Shown here one piece after another: positions 34,102 to 46,245 of a stretch of 64,000 nucleotides of DNA (position 1 is its first letter; each line of letters opens with the position of its first letter). The translations under genes were made by a program, and so were the position numbers. The notes under the pieces were generated by a model that was given only the letters and a program-made list of their open reading frames with translations, was not told the DNA's origin and did no database searches. This DNA is from Dipteronia dyeriana (lineage: Eukaryota > Streptophyta > Magnoliopsida > Sapindales > Sapindaceae), in assembly GCA_032871835.1 (NCBI GenBank), contig CM065297.1, positions 87,875,052 through 87,939,051 of the forward strand. Reading direction: 5' to 3'.

Positions 34102-34555
34102 ACAGACCGCGGTCTGGACAGCATGCAACGCCTGTGAAACTCTATTTGGGAGACCGCAGTGCATACAATAAGCACAGCCCGCGGTAGCTACAGCGTGCTG
34201 CCTCTGGTAAACACCGCTATGCAAACCGCGGCATAGGCACTGCACAGAGAGCAGTCTGAACCACAGACCAGGGGAAAAAAAATCCTATTTTTAAGGCACA
34301 AAAAATGCATTCAACACCCAAGCAAGAATTAAGACACACAAGGCACACAAGAGGGCAAACAAGCATGCAAGATAATAAAAAAAAATTCATGATTGTGTGT
34401 GTGCACTAATACCTCTTCAATGAAAGTTAAGCAAGTGATTTTACCTTTGATGTTTGAGCTTGGTTATGAACAATGATTCCTTAAACTACCCTTACATATT
34501 GGCCACAAATATGATTGTCAACAAAATAAGCCAATCAAACACCGAGGAACTTACA
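34102..34555 (-). repeat. SIRE-2 3' LTR, inner part
   Basis: This continues the SIRE-2 LTR after the SIRE-3 insertion and matches 42066-42519. It ends accgaggaacttaca. It carries GC-rich dyads, including the perfect palindrome agaccgcggtct at 34104-34115. Confidence 0.92.
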
Positions 34556-34568
34556 ACCTCCCCCTTTA
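34556..34568 (-). other. SIRE-2 primary polypurine tract
   Basis: On the minus strand it reads gctaaagggggaggt and abuts the 3' LTR. Confidence 0.85.
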
Positions 34569-35735
34569 GCTATTTCGTGACAAAACCACTCACTCACAAA
34601 GTATCCTCACAACAAAACGAAACAACAAGAGATCAACAAAAACATTATATATTACAAGAGATACCTAAAGCTAAATCTTTAAATCTTCTATCTCTTGTAG
34701 AATGATCATCCCTACAAAATAAAGAACTACACTTTCCAAGACAAACGTATGAGAGGGATCAAGATAAATAAACACAAGCGCAATTTGCATGAATTAGCAA
34801 CAAGTAACATGCAATCAACAATCCACATGCACATGCAAATGCTCCCCCTAAAAACAACATCCTCCCCTTATGCAAAAGCAACACAAAACTCCCCCCAAAT
34901 CCAACATGACTCCCCCTTTTTGTCACAAGATAGGCAAAGGAGTATTTCCCAATTGGGATGCTTTAGCAAAGAGAGATATTTGCAATGTAAATGCATAATC
35001 ATATACAACAACTTTATGCAATTTAATTAAGAGAGAGAAAGTCATGGAAGTTTTATTTTTTGGAACATGTGTGAAAAGATTGCCTTGAATGAAATACATG
35101 CAACATCAACTTCCAAAAGCATGGTATTTGGCAAAGGAAAATAGCACATGAGGTTCCAAGAGAAGTCAAACCAATTTGAATCAATTTGTCAATGGAAAAC
35201 AAGATATAGTTTAACAAAAAAAAATAAGAGCAACTATCAAGCTTTACAACCTTTTAGATTTTTCTGGGTGAAATGCCCGTATGATAGTAGCCTTGTTCAA
35301 CAAGTAAAGAGAGAGAGACTATTGGATTGTGAAATCCTTGAAATGGATACAATATCCTTATTGATTGAAGTCTCAAAAGTCACTCTCACACAAATTTTCA
35401 ATCATTTTTAAGCATTCAATAAATTCATCATGCATAACAATTCAAGCATGTCAAGATCAAGTTTTCATAAACATGGAGATAAACTTTAGGTCAATCAAAT
35501 GTAATTCCCAATCAAATTTCCTAGTCCAAAAATACATGTTTAAACACAAATGAGACATGCATTTCAAATAAGGCAAATGCACACTTATTGAATAAAAAGT
35601 CATATAATAATATATGCATCCAAGATACTCAAGCAATTAATTAAAGAGCATAAAATTGAATAATTATTTGCATATTAGAATGCAAGTTCGCTCTCTTTGC
35701 TTGAGCTCCCCATATGGGTCAAACAAAAAAACTCA
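34569..35735 (-). other. SIRE-2 3' untranslated region with repeated polypurine tracts
   Basis: No protein is recognisable. Four further tracts on the minus strand lie at 34841-34851, 34860-34867, 34888-34896 and 34910-34920. The last joins a tgacaaaaagggggag motif, followed rightward by taggcaaagg. SIRE-1 has the same order at 3121-3282. Confidence 0.78.
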
Positions 35736-37157
35736 TCAATGAATATGACAAATCCCAATAGACCTACTAAGAGTTTTAAACTTAGTTGAATCTAATGGTT
35801 TAGTAAACAAGTCCGCTAGTTGATCATTTGTGCCCACATGTTCAAGTGCAATGCATTTGCTCTCAACTAGCTCTATAATGAAATGATGTCTAATGTCAAT
35901 ATGCTTGGTTCTAGAATGTTGGACAAGATTTTTTGAAATATTAATGGCACTCATGTTATCACAGTAAAGGGTTAGAGTACTTTGCTCAAAGCCATAATCC
36001 ATAAGCATTTGCTTCATCCATAGGAGTTGTGTGCAAGCACTCCCAACTACTATATACTCAGACTTGGCTGTGGATAATGATATGGAATTTTGCTTCTTGA
36101 AAAACCATGACACAAGATTGTTCTCTAGGAAGAAGCAATCGACCAATGTACTCTTCCTATCATCACAATTACCTGCCCAATCTGCATCACTAAAGCCAAC
36201 TAAACTAGCATTAGTGTCCAAAGAGTACCATATCCCATAGTTGGATGTCCCATTCACATATCAAATGATTTTCTTCACGGAGGAGAGATGGGATTCCTTG
36301 GGATTGGCTTGATACCTAGCACACACACCAACACTAAAGGCTATATCGGGCCTACTAGCCGTCAAGTATAGCAATCTCCCTATCATGTCCGATTTAGACT
36401 TTGATCCACACTTTTTCCACTAGCATCCTTGCTAAGTTTCAATGTGGTACTCATAAGTGTGTAATAATGCTTGGCATTCTCAAGGCCAAATTTCTTCACA
36501 AGGTTCTTAGCATATTTAGCTTGGGATATGAAGATCCCATCATGCATTTGCTTGATTTGCAAGCCTAGAAAGTAATTTAGTTCACCAACCATGCTCATTT
36601 CAAACTCATGAGTCATGACATCAACAAATTTTTTAACTTTCAAGTTGTTTGTGGAACCAAAAATGATGTCATCAACATAAATTTGAGCTATGAATAGCTC
36701 ATCTTTAGTAAACTTGATGAACAAAGTCTTGTCAACACTTCCTCTAGAGTAGCCATTGTCAACAAGATAAAGAGTGAGGCGTCCATACCAAGCCCTTGGT
36801 GCTTGTTTCAACCCATAGAGAGCCTTTTTTAGACGATAAACATGATTGGGGTGGTATGGATCCACAAACCCCTTGGGTTGCTCAACAAACACTTCCTCTT
36901 GTAAGAAGCCATTGACGAAGGCACTCTTAACATCCATTTGATGCAATTTAAACTTGAGCACACAAGATATGGATAAGAGATACCTCAATTTGAGAGTACC
37001 ATTGTGCTACAAGTCTAGCCTTGTTCCGCACAATATTGCCATCCTCATCGGATTTATTCCTATAGACCCACTTGGTGCCTATCACATTAGCGTTCTTAGG
37101 CCTATGAACTAAAGTCCATACCTCATTTCTTTCAAATTGATTTAGCTCTTCTTGCAT
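35736..37157 (-). pseudogene. pol: SIRE-2 reverse transcriptase and RNase H
   Basis: On the minus strand: MQEELNQFERNEVWTLV, IGTKWVYRNK and [12 protein letters not shown]. Here the block expected between YSQIE and the LLLSISC region is missing (about 19 codons by comparison with SIRE-1). Then come [39 protein letters not shown] and [17 protein letters not shown], and a break at 36383. RNase H follows with VGFSDADWAGNCDDRKST, SLSTAKSEYIVVGSACTQLL, LYCDNMSAI, RTKHIDIRHHF and ADLFTKPLDSTKFK. The YVDD catalytic pair and the RNase H DAD block are kept. The RT deletion and the stops inactivate it. Confidence 0.92.
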
Positions 37158-37367
37158 AGCAAGAACCTAAAACTCATCACTTAAAGCTTCATCAACCTTT
37201 TGGGGTTCAATTTAAGAGGTGTAGCAAGTATAGCTAATTTGATATGCTAATCGATGCCTAGTCCTAACACCTTCATTCACATCTCTAATGATATCACTCT
37301 TGTTATGAAGATGTCTAACCCCAGGAGCAGGTTCCTTAGAGTCTAGAGTAGAATCTCTATCAAGAGA

Positions 37368-38760
37368 TTAAGAGACCTCTTTCTCTAGATTTGACTTTTC
37401 ATCACTTGAAGTCTCACTAATCTTCTCCAAGGGAGAATCATCAACCATACTAATCTCCTCATCATGGTTACTAACCTTAGGCCTACAATCATCTATGATC
37501 ACATTTGATGATTCCATAACACTTTGTGTCTTCAAATTAAAAACTCTATAGGCCTTACTATTTAGGACATAGCCAATGAAAATCCCTTCATCTCTTTTAG
37601 CATCAAACTTGCCAAGTTGATCATGATCATTTAGAATGTAACACTTGCTTCCAAATGAGTGGAAGTAGCTAACATTTGGCTTCCTTCCCTTCCACAATTT
37701 ATAAGAGGTTTGCCTAGTATCGGGCCTTAAAAACACTCTATTTCCTATATAACAAGATGTATTCACTGCCTCAGCCTAAAGATTCCTAGGAACATTGTTG
37801 CTAAGCAACATCACACGAGCCATATCTTGGAGGACCCTATTATTCCTCTCTATAACTCCATTTTGTTAAAGAGTTCGATGAGTTGAGAACTCATGGGATA
37901 TTCCTAGACTATCACAAAAAATTTCAAAGCAAACATTTTCAAATTCTCTCTCATGGTCACTCATAATTCTCTTAATGCATTTTATGGGAGAATCCTTCTC
38001 ATTTTGAATTTTAGTGCAAAGCTTTTTAAAAATTTCAAAAGTTTCAAATTTTTCTCTAAGAAAGTAGGTCCATGTAAATATAGAAAAATCATCAACACAT
38101 ACACAGATGTACCTCTTGCCACCGAGACTCTCGGTTTGCATGAGACCCATAAGGTCCATATGAAGAAGCTCTAGTAGCTCCTTGGTGGCAAGATACTAAC
38201 CCTTTTTATGCTCACTCTTAGTTTGCTTTCCTTGTTGACAAGGTCCACACACTCCCTCAATCCTATTTCCAAACTTAGGAAGGCCTCTCACAACATTCAA
38301 CCTCTCAAGAACTTTCAAGTCTTTGAAATTCATATGACCTAACCTTTGGTGCCACAATTCAACTGATCACAACTAGACAAATTACAAGAGATGCCATTGG
38401 AATCAAGACAATAACAATTGTCACTTGATCTTTTGCCTTTCAATAGAACTTGACCATCTTCTTTTAGAATAGAGCAATCAACTTTGTCAAACATAACTGA
38501 AAGCCTTTTATCACTTAAATGTGATATGCTAATAAGATTGGCTTGCAAGCCATCTACATAAAGAGCATTAAGCAAGGAGGGCAAACCGGGGATGGACATG
38601 TTTCTTTTTCCTAAAACCTTCTTACGTGAACCATCACCAAAGGTGACAAATCTACCATCCTCAATCACAAGAGTTTCAAAGAAACTCTTGTTTCCGGTCA
38701 TGTGCCTAGAACACCCACTATCATGGTACTAAGTATTGATGGCTTTGGATTTCAAGGCTA
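37368..38760 (-). pseudogene. pol: SIRE-2 protease, pre-integrase and integrase region
   Basis: On the minus strand the protease active-site block DSGCSRHMTGNKSFFETLV is preceded by a stop where Trp is expected. FGDGSRKKVLGK, ALYVDGLQANLISISHLSD and SSDNCYCLD follow. After a break the integrase core (MDLMGLMQTESLGGKRY, IMSDHEREFENVCF, HEFSTHRTL) runs up to a frame break at about 37866. The C-terminal piece (NTSCYIGNRVFLRPDTRQTSY, FHSFGSKCYILNDHDQLGKFDAK) continues into the linker before RT. The first two catalytic aspartates survive; the third acidic residue falls at the break. At least three stops or frameshifts are present. Confidence 0.9.
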
Positions 38761-38844
38761 CTTGAGCCGCATGACAACAATATTCATCCCTTCTAGTCCA
38801 CCTAGATGAAATATTACGGTTTAAAGCGCCATGGGTTCATTTTC

Positions 38845-40834
38845 TCAAAAATTCCTAGGTGCATGCATTTTGGCTCTTCTAAGCATCTTCTTCTCAATCA
38901 TGTTTTCAAAACGACACAACTTAATAAATTTAAAACAATTCGGTTGTATGTGACCTTCAACACCATAATAATGATAAATGGGAGTAAAGTAAGAATTCAT
39001 ACCATATCCTTGTGCAAGCATGAAAGACTTCCTTTTTCTTTGAGTTGTTCTTTGGTGTTGAGTCGAATCTCTTCTTTGAAACACCCTTTGTGGTTGAGCC
39101 AAATTAGCTTCCCTTCTTGATTTTGGGTGAAAAATCCTTTGTTGTCTTTGAGAGCTCCTTGGAAGTTGATGTCTTGTTTGATGAGTTCTAGCTTTTAGTG
39201 TATGAGCTTTAGCTTGAGACTTTGTTTGAGCCTTCATTTGAGCTTGCTTTGATGATTCTCCAACTTCATTCGATCTCATTTGTTGGTGTGAACTTTGAAA
39301 TTCTCTATCCTCTTGACTATTGACAAAGATGGTCTTCTTCATGGAAGTGGCATCATTGCCTTCCACCTATCCTAGGCCCGATTTATCACTAGGACTCTTC
39401 CAATATGATATCATCTTGTCAAGTTTCTCGGTTTCGGATGTCATCTTGGCAACCAATTCTTTCGCTTCTCTAAGCTCAATCTTCAAGTTCTCTTCACTCT
39501 TCTTAGTGATCACAAGCTCCAATTTCAAGCTCTCTTCTAAATCTTTTCCACTCTTTACTTTCTCACTCAAGTGAGTTATCTTGAAAGTCAACTCTAGATT
39601 CTCCTTTTTCAACTCTTGAATCTCTTTCTTCTTTTTCAATCTAGACTTTTCAAAACACTTCATGAAGTCTACATAGTCCATTTCCTCATCAATCTCAAAT
39701 CTAGAGTTAGAAGAGGTACTCTCATCACTAGAGTCATCTACTTCTTTCTTATCACTCACAACTTCCTTGCCATTATGAGATGTTGTGAAGGCAATGAAGT
39801 TTACAACTCTATCTTCATCATCCAAAGATTTTTCTTCCTCTTCTAAGTCTTCGTTATCGCTCCAAGTGGCCGTCATTGCTTTCCCCTTCTTTTTTTTCTT
39901 CAAATTTGCACATTCTGGAGCAATGTGACCAAAACCACTGCATTCATAACATTGAATGCTTTTCTTAGAGTCACTTTCTTGAGACTTTTCCAACTTCTTG
40001 AAAGGATTTTTTTTTTCACTTCCTTTCCCTTGGACCCAAATCCTTTCTTCTCAAACTTCATGAATTTCTTGAATCTTTTAACCATAAGGGCCATTCTCTT
40101 CATTCGAGTTCTCCTCCTCTTCTTCAACCTTGGTGGTCTTCAAGGCAATGCTCTTTTGCTTCTTCGGAGGTATGGGTGTGGTGTTCCATCTTGACTCATA
40201 AGCTAGAAGTCTTCCAATGACTTCATTTGGCTTCATATTCTTATACTCACTATTCTCTTAAAATGCCGTCACCTTTAATTCGAACCTTGACGGAAGTGAT
40301 CTTATAATTTTTTACTTGACTCTCCTATCTGAATAGGGGTCACCAAGTTGATGGCTTTGGTTGACGATATCCATCAACTTCACTTGAAAGTCATTGAAGC
40401 ATTCATCCTCCTCCATCCTAATCATCTCAAATTACATTTGGAGGATTTGGAGCTTTGAGTCCTTGACTACCTCGATTCCCTCATATGCCGTTTGAAGAAT
40501 GTCCCAAGCCTCCTTTGCAATCCTAGTGTTTTTGGACCAACTTGTATTGAATATCGTCCATGGCGCAAAGGATGGCATGCATGGCCTTGTTGTTCCACTT
40601 GGATGCTTCAAACTCTTGAGTACTCCAACTAGACTTGGGCTTAAGAGCTTCTACACCATCGTCAGTGGTCATTGTAAGAGGAATATAACCATCTTCAATA
40701 GCCATCCAAGCACAGTCATCTATTTGGCAAAGATAGGCTTCCATCTTGCCTTTCTAAGAAGCATAATTCACCCCATTGAGCAAAGAGGGTCTTATGTTTG
40801 AGGCTCCCTCATGACTATTACCGTTTCCACTCAT
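38845..40834 (-). pseudogene. gag: SIRE-2 Gag
   Basis: The ATG at 40834 gives MSGNGNSHEGASNIRPSLL, parallel to SIRE-1. A TAG replaces the conserved Trp of the YASW motif. Capsid blocks follow (MEAYLCQIDDCAWMAIEDGY, STQEFEASKWNNKAMHAI) with more breaks around 40250-40525. Then come a CCHC knuckle (CYECSGFGHIAPEC), a Lys-rich segment, an acidic stretch, a long coiled coil (LKKKKEIQELKKENLELTF), a Gln/Lys/Arg-rich tail (KAQTKSQAKAHTLKARTH is typical) and a degenerate second knuckle (YHYYGVEGHIQPNCFKFIK). The product would coat the RNA. It is broken in several places. Confidence 0.88.
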
Positions 40835-40954
40835 AGTATTTGAGGGTAATGAATGTAATGCAAATGCAATGTCACAAAAAAAAACAATCAAACTAAATGC
40901 ACCAAGCAAGACACACACACAAAGCAAGGATCACCTAAGTATATCTAGGCACCA

Positions 40955-40966
40955 GCTCTGATACCA
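40955..40966 (-). other. SIRE-2 primer-binding site
   Basis: The minus strand reads tggtatcagagc two bases after the 5' LTR, complementary to initiator tRNA-Met and identical to SIRE-1. Confidence 0.93.
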
Positions 40967-40968
40967 AT

Positions 40969-41856
40969 TGAAATTCCCCAGAAAGTGTGTATATAATCTA
41001 GAAGGGGGGTGAATAGGTATTAGTTCGATTGATTACCAATTTTGTGAATTAATCAATATTGTCAAATCTACCTCATTCTACTAAGTGTTCAAATAAAAGA
41101 CAATAAACAAAAAGCAATAACAACACGCAATATATACGTGGAAACCCTCCAAATGGGAAAAACCACGGGCTGTTCAGTGCGCCACACTCGATCCTCAAAA
41201 TCCACTATTGAGTGAAAGTTTACAACCTAGGTTGACCTCCTGTCTAACCCTCCATTTACTAACCCTTTCACTCTACCCAACGGGCCTTAATAGTTATTTT
41301 GGATAACCAACCTTGTACACTAATCACATAGCCACAAGCTTAATCATCAATGAAAAGATATTGGCAACCTAAGTGAATATGCAAGAATATACTATATTCA
41401 AAAATGCTAGGTCAAGAAATTCATGTTTATCTAGGATTAGTGATGACAAGTAAAGTAAATCCTAAATATCAATGTTCTAAATTCAAAGGCAAGAAGAATG
41501 AGCTAGAAGAGTAAAACCGTCCTAAATTTTAGCTATCACTCAACCAACAAACAATACCACAAGCATGTCATAAAAGCTATTAAACATACAAGCATGCATT
41601 TAATTTGCAATAAGGACTAAATCCTAGGTATACATGTCTTAGTAATGAAACCATAAAGTCTAGAGTATGTAGAAATTACCTAGTGAAGAAGAAAATGATG
41701 CTCCATGCTTAGATGATCCTAGAACGAAGCTAGATGATTATGAGATGAAGTTGGGTTGAGTAAAAATAAGTGTTTGGGAGTCCCTCTCTCTCTAGAAAAG
41801 CTAGGTCACACAAAGATGGCTTCTTGGACTCTTGAAAACCATAAAAAAGAGAAGAG

Positions 41857-41907
<51 letters not shown>

Positions 41908-42519
41908 TGCCCGACACAAAGTGATGTCATTTTGGACGAAAAGCAACCAAATCCCTTCAGGACCGTTGGCTGTACCACGGTACAGGTAAGTGTCCAGACC
42001 GCGGCACAGAGAGTGGTGCATCACTTGGACAACACCGCTCTAAAGGCTGTTGTGCATGCATGGGCACAAACTGCGGTCTAGACAGTATGCAACACCTGTG
42101 AAACTCCGCTTGGGAGACCGCAATGGTGGCAACAAGCACAGGCCATGGTAGTCATAGCGTGCAGCCTCTGGTAAACACCGTTGTGCAGACTACGGTGTAG
42201 GCATTGCACAGAAAGCGGTCTGAACAGCAAACCAGAGGAAAAAATTCTCTTTTGGTGGCACAAAAAATGCATTCAACACCCAAGAAAGAATTAAGACACA
42301 CAAGGCACACAATAGGGCAAATAAGCATGCAAGATAATCAAAAGAAAATGCATGAGTGTATGTGTGCACTAATACCTCTTCAATGAAAGTTAAGCAAGTG
42401 ATTTTACCTTTGATGCTTGAGCTTGGTTACAAACAATGATGCCCTAAACTACCCTTACATATTGATCCCCAAATGTGGTTGTCAACGAAATAAGCCAGTC
42501 AAACACCGAGGATCTTACA
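40969..42519 (-). repeat. SIRE-2 5' LTR
   Basis: This 1551-base LTR runs from tgaaattccccag to ggatcttaca and is followed by the duplication aagta. It has a six-base G run in ctagaaggggggtgaatag (41004-41009), a 46-base TA microsatellite at the TATA position (41860-41905) and a GC-rich U3 (41960-42230) with repeated accgc and gcggt words. Confidence 0.93.
41860..41905 (-). repeat. (TA)n microsatellite at the LTR TATA position
   Basis: About 23 TA units precede ggtgcccgacacaaagtg. The other LTR has only about six units at the same place (24272-24283). Confidence 0.9.
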
Positions 42520-42524
42520 AAGTA

Positions 42525-42778
42525 CAAGAAATAATTTATGCATCATGTAAAATATCTTTACGAACATGCCAAGTATTAATGAGAATCATATGTATCTTAA
42601 CAAGTTCCCTAAAATAACATGACACATGATGTCATGCACACAAAGAGTTGATAGAAGTAGATTTAGGCATTCAAGCATAAAAAAATAAGATTGCCTAGCT
42701 CTTTAAACATGAACAAAAATCTAGAACATGTAAAACACCAAAAACATGTCAAGTCCTAGATTCTAATCATGTTGCTAT
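42525..42778 (-). mobile_element. Remnant of the older Sirevirus, LTR fragment
   Basis: 42640-42770 resembles part of the solo LTR at 20890-21030. Shared words are ttgcctag.tctttaa, gtaaaacaccaaaaacatg and cctagat.t.at.catg. It is bounded on the left by the SIRE-2 duplication and cut on the right by the next LTR at 42779. Confidence 0.55.
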
Positions 42779-44594
42779 TGTAGGAACCCGAATTTACGTT
42801 TCGCAGCGAAAACAGAGTTTTAAATTTTCTATGCAACTTGTAAACCATATACAACATATAAAAATATATAAAGAAATGTTAACTCTTTCATTTCTTTAAG
42901 AAATGTTTTTTATTACGAACCACCAAGTCTTCCTCACTATGTCCCGTGATCCGATAACTGTGTGTGGGCACGTCACGATCTTTCAGGAACGTACAAGAGA
43001 ATGCAAAGGCTTGAAGAATAGAACTCCATCTTTCCTTCTTGGCAAATTCGGCCACCACAAGCAAGAATTTTTTTTTTCTTTTGGCTGAATTCTTCCTAGA
43101 CTTTCTTGGGTTTTGCTTTTTGTGTTTTTGATTCAAAGAACCACAATAAGTCTCTTGTCTCCTTGTTATGTAAATATATCTATATATATTTAAAACTTGA
43201 TACAAATCCTTTTCCAAATATATTTCCATATATTAAAAGGATAAGTAGTATTTAAGTGTCCTAGGTAGAGTAGGACTGTATCTCCCGCATAACCCTAGTT
43301 GACTTGAACTTAAACACGTGACTTTTTAACGAATAAAATAATCTAATTATTTTAACTTTGTTTCAGTCATGATTTGAAACTACAACCTCCAAGTAATAAT
43401 TAATTCATAGTCATTAATTATTAAGTTCTTAATTAAATAATCTAACTATCTAATTAATTTAATTGTTAATATATAAATTAAATAATGTCATTATTCAATT
43501 AATCCTTGAAAAAAATATGTGCCACTTACATAAAACAATTAACTAGACAATCCAATTAATTAACTGTGACCATTGCTACCTTAAATCAATCGGGCCAACA
43601 AGGAGACCTAATGGACCCACAGTTTTGAGCTCCGATAATACTTAGAAATAATAAATTAAACTCTTAAATTAATATTTCATGATCATTAACCTCAGAGTTA
43701 TTCCACTAAAAACTCGAGATTGCACTCTCACAACTGTAGATGTAATACACAAATAGAAATTATAATTGTCCATCGACATAACTATTACATACGGTATGAT
43801 CCTCTACAAGTAGTTCATAATTAGAGTTAGGTCATAAAGTCTGTTATACCTCTTTAATTATATCTATTCCATTAGGTACCATTGATTCTTTAATGAACAA
43901 TAAATCCAAACTTCCATTACGGAAGAAGGAGAGTGCTCATATTGTTCAAACCTTGAATCAACCCTTAAGGGATCTACCATCTGCTTCTCATAAGAATGAG
44001 TGGATTCCACTATTGTGCACAGACATTCCCAACCGCAAGCCAAACCACGATTCCAACAAAGAAGTTATTGACCGGGAATGCAACTCTGATCTCACCCATG
44101 GTATATCAAAAACCACGATATAACCTGAATAAGTCGATAAGACATTTAGGATTAAGATCACCCATATTAGCCATCATTTGTTGATATATATGAATCTTAT
44201 CTTGTAATGGATCTTGGTGAGAGATTCATATAGATCATGGCCCAATCCTATATGATCACATCGTAAAAGGTGCCTCCATTCTCATATCACCATATGAATA
44301 GTCTAGGTTAACACCACCATACATTACAGAATGGACCGCAGTTGTAGATTAACCATAAATAAAGTACCCAACTCTACTTGCTATCTGCAGACTCTTTAGA
44401 TTGCTCATCTCAAACTGAATACCTCTGTATATGACAGTCGTATACTCAGTTAGAGAATACATCCGCCAATCTTGGATGTTAAGTACACATGATATAATTG
44501 TATGAGATAGGAATACATAATGAATAAACTAGTTCTTTTGAAAATGTTTTATTCACATTTACAAATTACAAGCTTTAAGGCATAAACCCCAGCA
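42779..44594 (-). repeat. Copia-4 3' LTR
   Basis: The plus strand runs from tgtaggaacccgaattt to cataaaccccagca. The same family is seen as a solo LTR in the opposite orientation at 53575-55646. Shared words are ggggtttatgcc, taacatccaagattg, accatgggtgag and a string of ttaattaatt. The polypurine tract follows directly. Confidence 0.85.
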
Positions 44595-44607
44595 ATCTCC
44601 CACTTGC
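44595..44607 (-). other. Copia-4 polypurine tract
   Basis: The minus strand reads gcaagtgggagat directly before the LTR start tgctgggg, a common form of copia PPT and LTR junction in plants. Confidence 0.8.
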
Positions 44608-44992
44608 AATAAAGTAGCTGAGACATATCTCGTAACCCTAGACCCTCTAGGTGACCTTCAAACACTTTAACCATTAAGGTCTTTATAAATGGATCGGCAT
44701 GATTGTCCAGCGACGCTATCTTGGTCACGATCACAAACCCTTCCTGCATTATCTCTTTGATGAGATGATATTTTCTCTCTTTATGCTTCCATCTCTTTTG
44801 GCTTTTTGGTTCTTTGGAATTAGCCACAACACCACTGTTATCATAATAAAGTGTGATGGGCTTATCCAGATTCGGAAAAACTTCCAGATCAATTAAGAAC
44901 TTACGAAGCCAAACAGCCTCTTTAGTTGCAACACAAGCTGTTACATATTCAGTTTCTATGGTGGAGTCAACAAATACATGATTGCTTAACAC
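44608..44992 (-). pseudogene. pol: Copia-4 RNase H, C-terminal part
   Basis: On the minus strand: STIETEYVTACVATKEAVWLRKFL, LYYDNSGVVANSKEPKS, RKYHLIKEIM, VTKIASLDNHADPFIKTL and HLEGLGLRDM. These are the last blocks of copia RNase H (E of TEY, D of YDN, ADPFTK). The open frame runs a few codons into the LTR. The connection from RT (44993-45168) is present only with stops. Confidence 0.85.
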
Positions 44993-45168
44993 TCCATACT
45001 ATGGCTCCGCCACCAAGGGTAAAAACTGATCCTGACGTGGATTTTCTAATCCCTGTCTTACTGAAAATCAGAGTCTGTATATCCTAACGAGATCAAATCA
45101 TGCCCTGAATATACCAACATATAGTTTCTCATTCTCTAAAAAATTTTGAGAATGACATTTATTGCAAC

Positions 45169-45912
45169 CTAATAATCCAATCCTGGGTTGTATTGAAACA
45201 TACTGGTTACTCCCACTACGAAGCAAATGTTAGGTCTCGTGTATAACATATCATACATAAGACTGCCTACTGCAGACTTATAGAGAACATATCTCATATC
45301 CTCAACTTCTGGAGGTGTCTTAGGACACTGTTCCTTAGACAAGTGAACTCCATGTCTAGAAGGAAAGTTACCTTTCTTGGAGTTCTGCATCGAAAATTGA
45401 ATAAGTACATTATCGATATACGATGCCTGAGATAATGTTAAGAGTTTGTTCTTACGATCCCTAATTAGTTGGATCCCTAGAACATAACTCTCTTCTCCCA
45501 ACTCTTTCATTTGGAATTGGCTAGCTAGCCAGCCCTTTACTTCCGACAATACCCCTACGTCATTCCTAATAAGTAGGATATCATCTACATATAGGACTAA
45601 GAAAACTACTTTCTTATCAACAATTTGCTTGAAAACACAAAGCTCATCGAAGTTTTTCTCAAAGCCATAGGCTTTGATAGCTTTGTCAAACCCAATGTTC
45701 CAAGATCTAGATGCTTGTTTCAGTCCATAAATGGACCTTTGTGGTTTGTAAAACTTTTGCTCTTGATCCCGAGACACGATTCCTTTTAGTTGCACCATAT
45801 GGATGCTTTTATCAAGATCGTCATTCAAAAATGTAGTCTTGATGTCCATTTGCCAAATTTCATAATCGAAATAGGTAGTAATGGATAAGAGAATCCAAAT
45901 AGACTTAAACAT
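45169..45912 (-). pseudogene. pol: Copia-4 reverse transcriptase
   Basis: This 247-codon minus-strand piece has IWQMDIKTTFLNDDLDKSIHM (palm), YGLKQASRSWN, the catalytic LYVDDILLI, and SYVLGIQLIRDRKNKLLTLSQ and SAVGSLMYDMLYTRPNICF in the connection. YVDD is intact. The N-terminal fingers upstream (45913-46240) are readable only with stops. Confidence 0.9.
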
Positions 45913-46245
45913 AGCTACTGGCGAGAAGGTTTCTCCATAATAGACCCCTTCCTTTTAGGTATAACTCTTTGCTACTAGCCTTGCTTTGAAGGCCTCTACT
46001 TTCCCGTCTACTCCTTTCTTTCTCTTATAGAATCACTTACAACCTATGGGTTTTATCCCATCTGGTAAGTCTACAAGTTTCCATACTGAGTTGGAGTACA
46101 TGGACTCCATTTTGAGATTCATGGCTTTAAGCCATTCCACTTTGTCAAAATCTTTCGTTGCATGTTTAAATGATAATGGAACATCCACAATATTATCAAA
46201 GACAATAACCTGTTTCTCCCCAATACCTAAATAGTGATCAGTTTA

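Larger units (their letters stand above)
23360..42519 (-). mobile_element. SIRE-2: Sirevirus with SIRE-3 nested in its 3' LTR
   Basis: This minus-strand copia element is bounded by the 5-bp duplication aagta (23355-23359 and 42520-42524). The 5' LTR is at 40969-42519. The 3' LTR is split into 23360-24443 and 34102-34555 by SIRE-3. PBS (40955-40966), gag (38845-40834), PR-IN (37368-38760), RT-RH (35736-37157) and PPTs (34556-34568 and 34841-34945) follow the same plan as SIRE-1, with clearly related proteins. Without the nested insertion the element would be about 9.5 kb. Many stops and a deletion in RT make it inactive. It landed in an older Sirevirus remnant. Confidence 0.93.
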
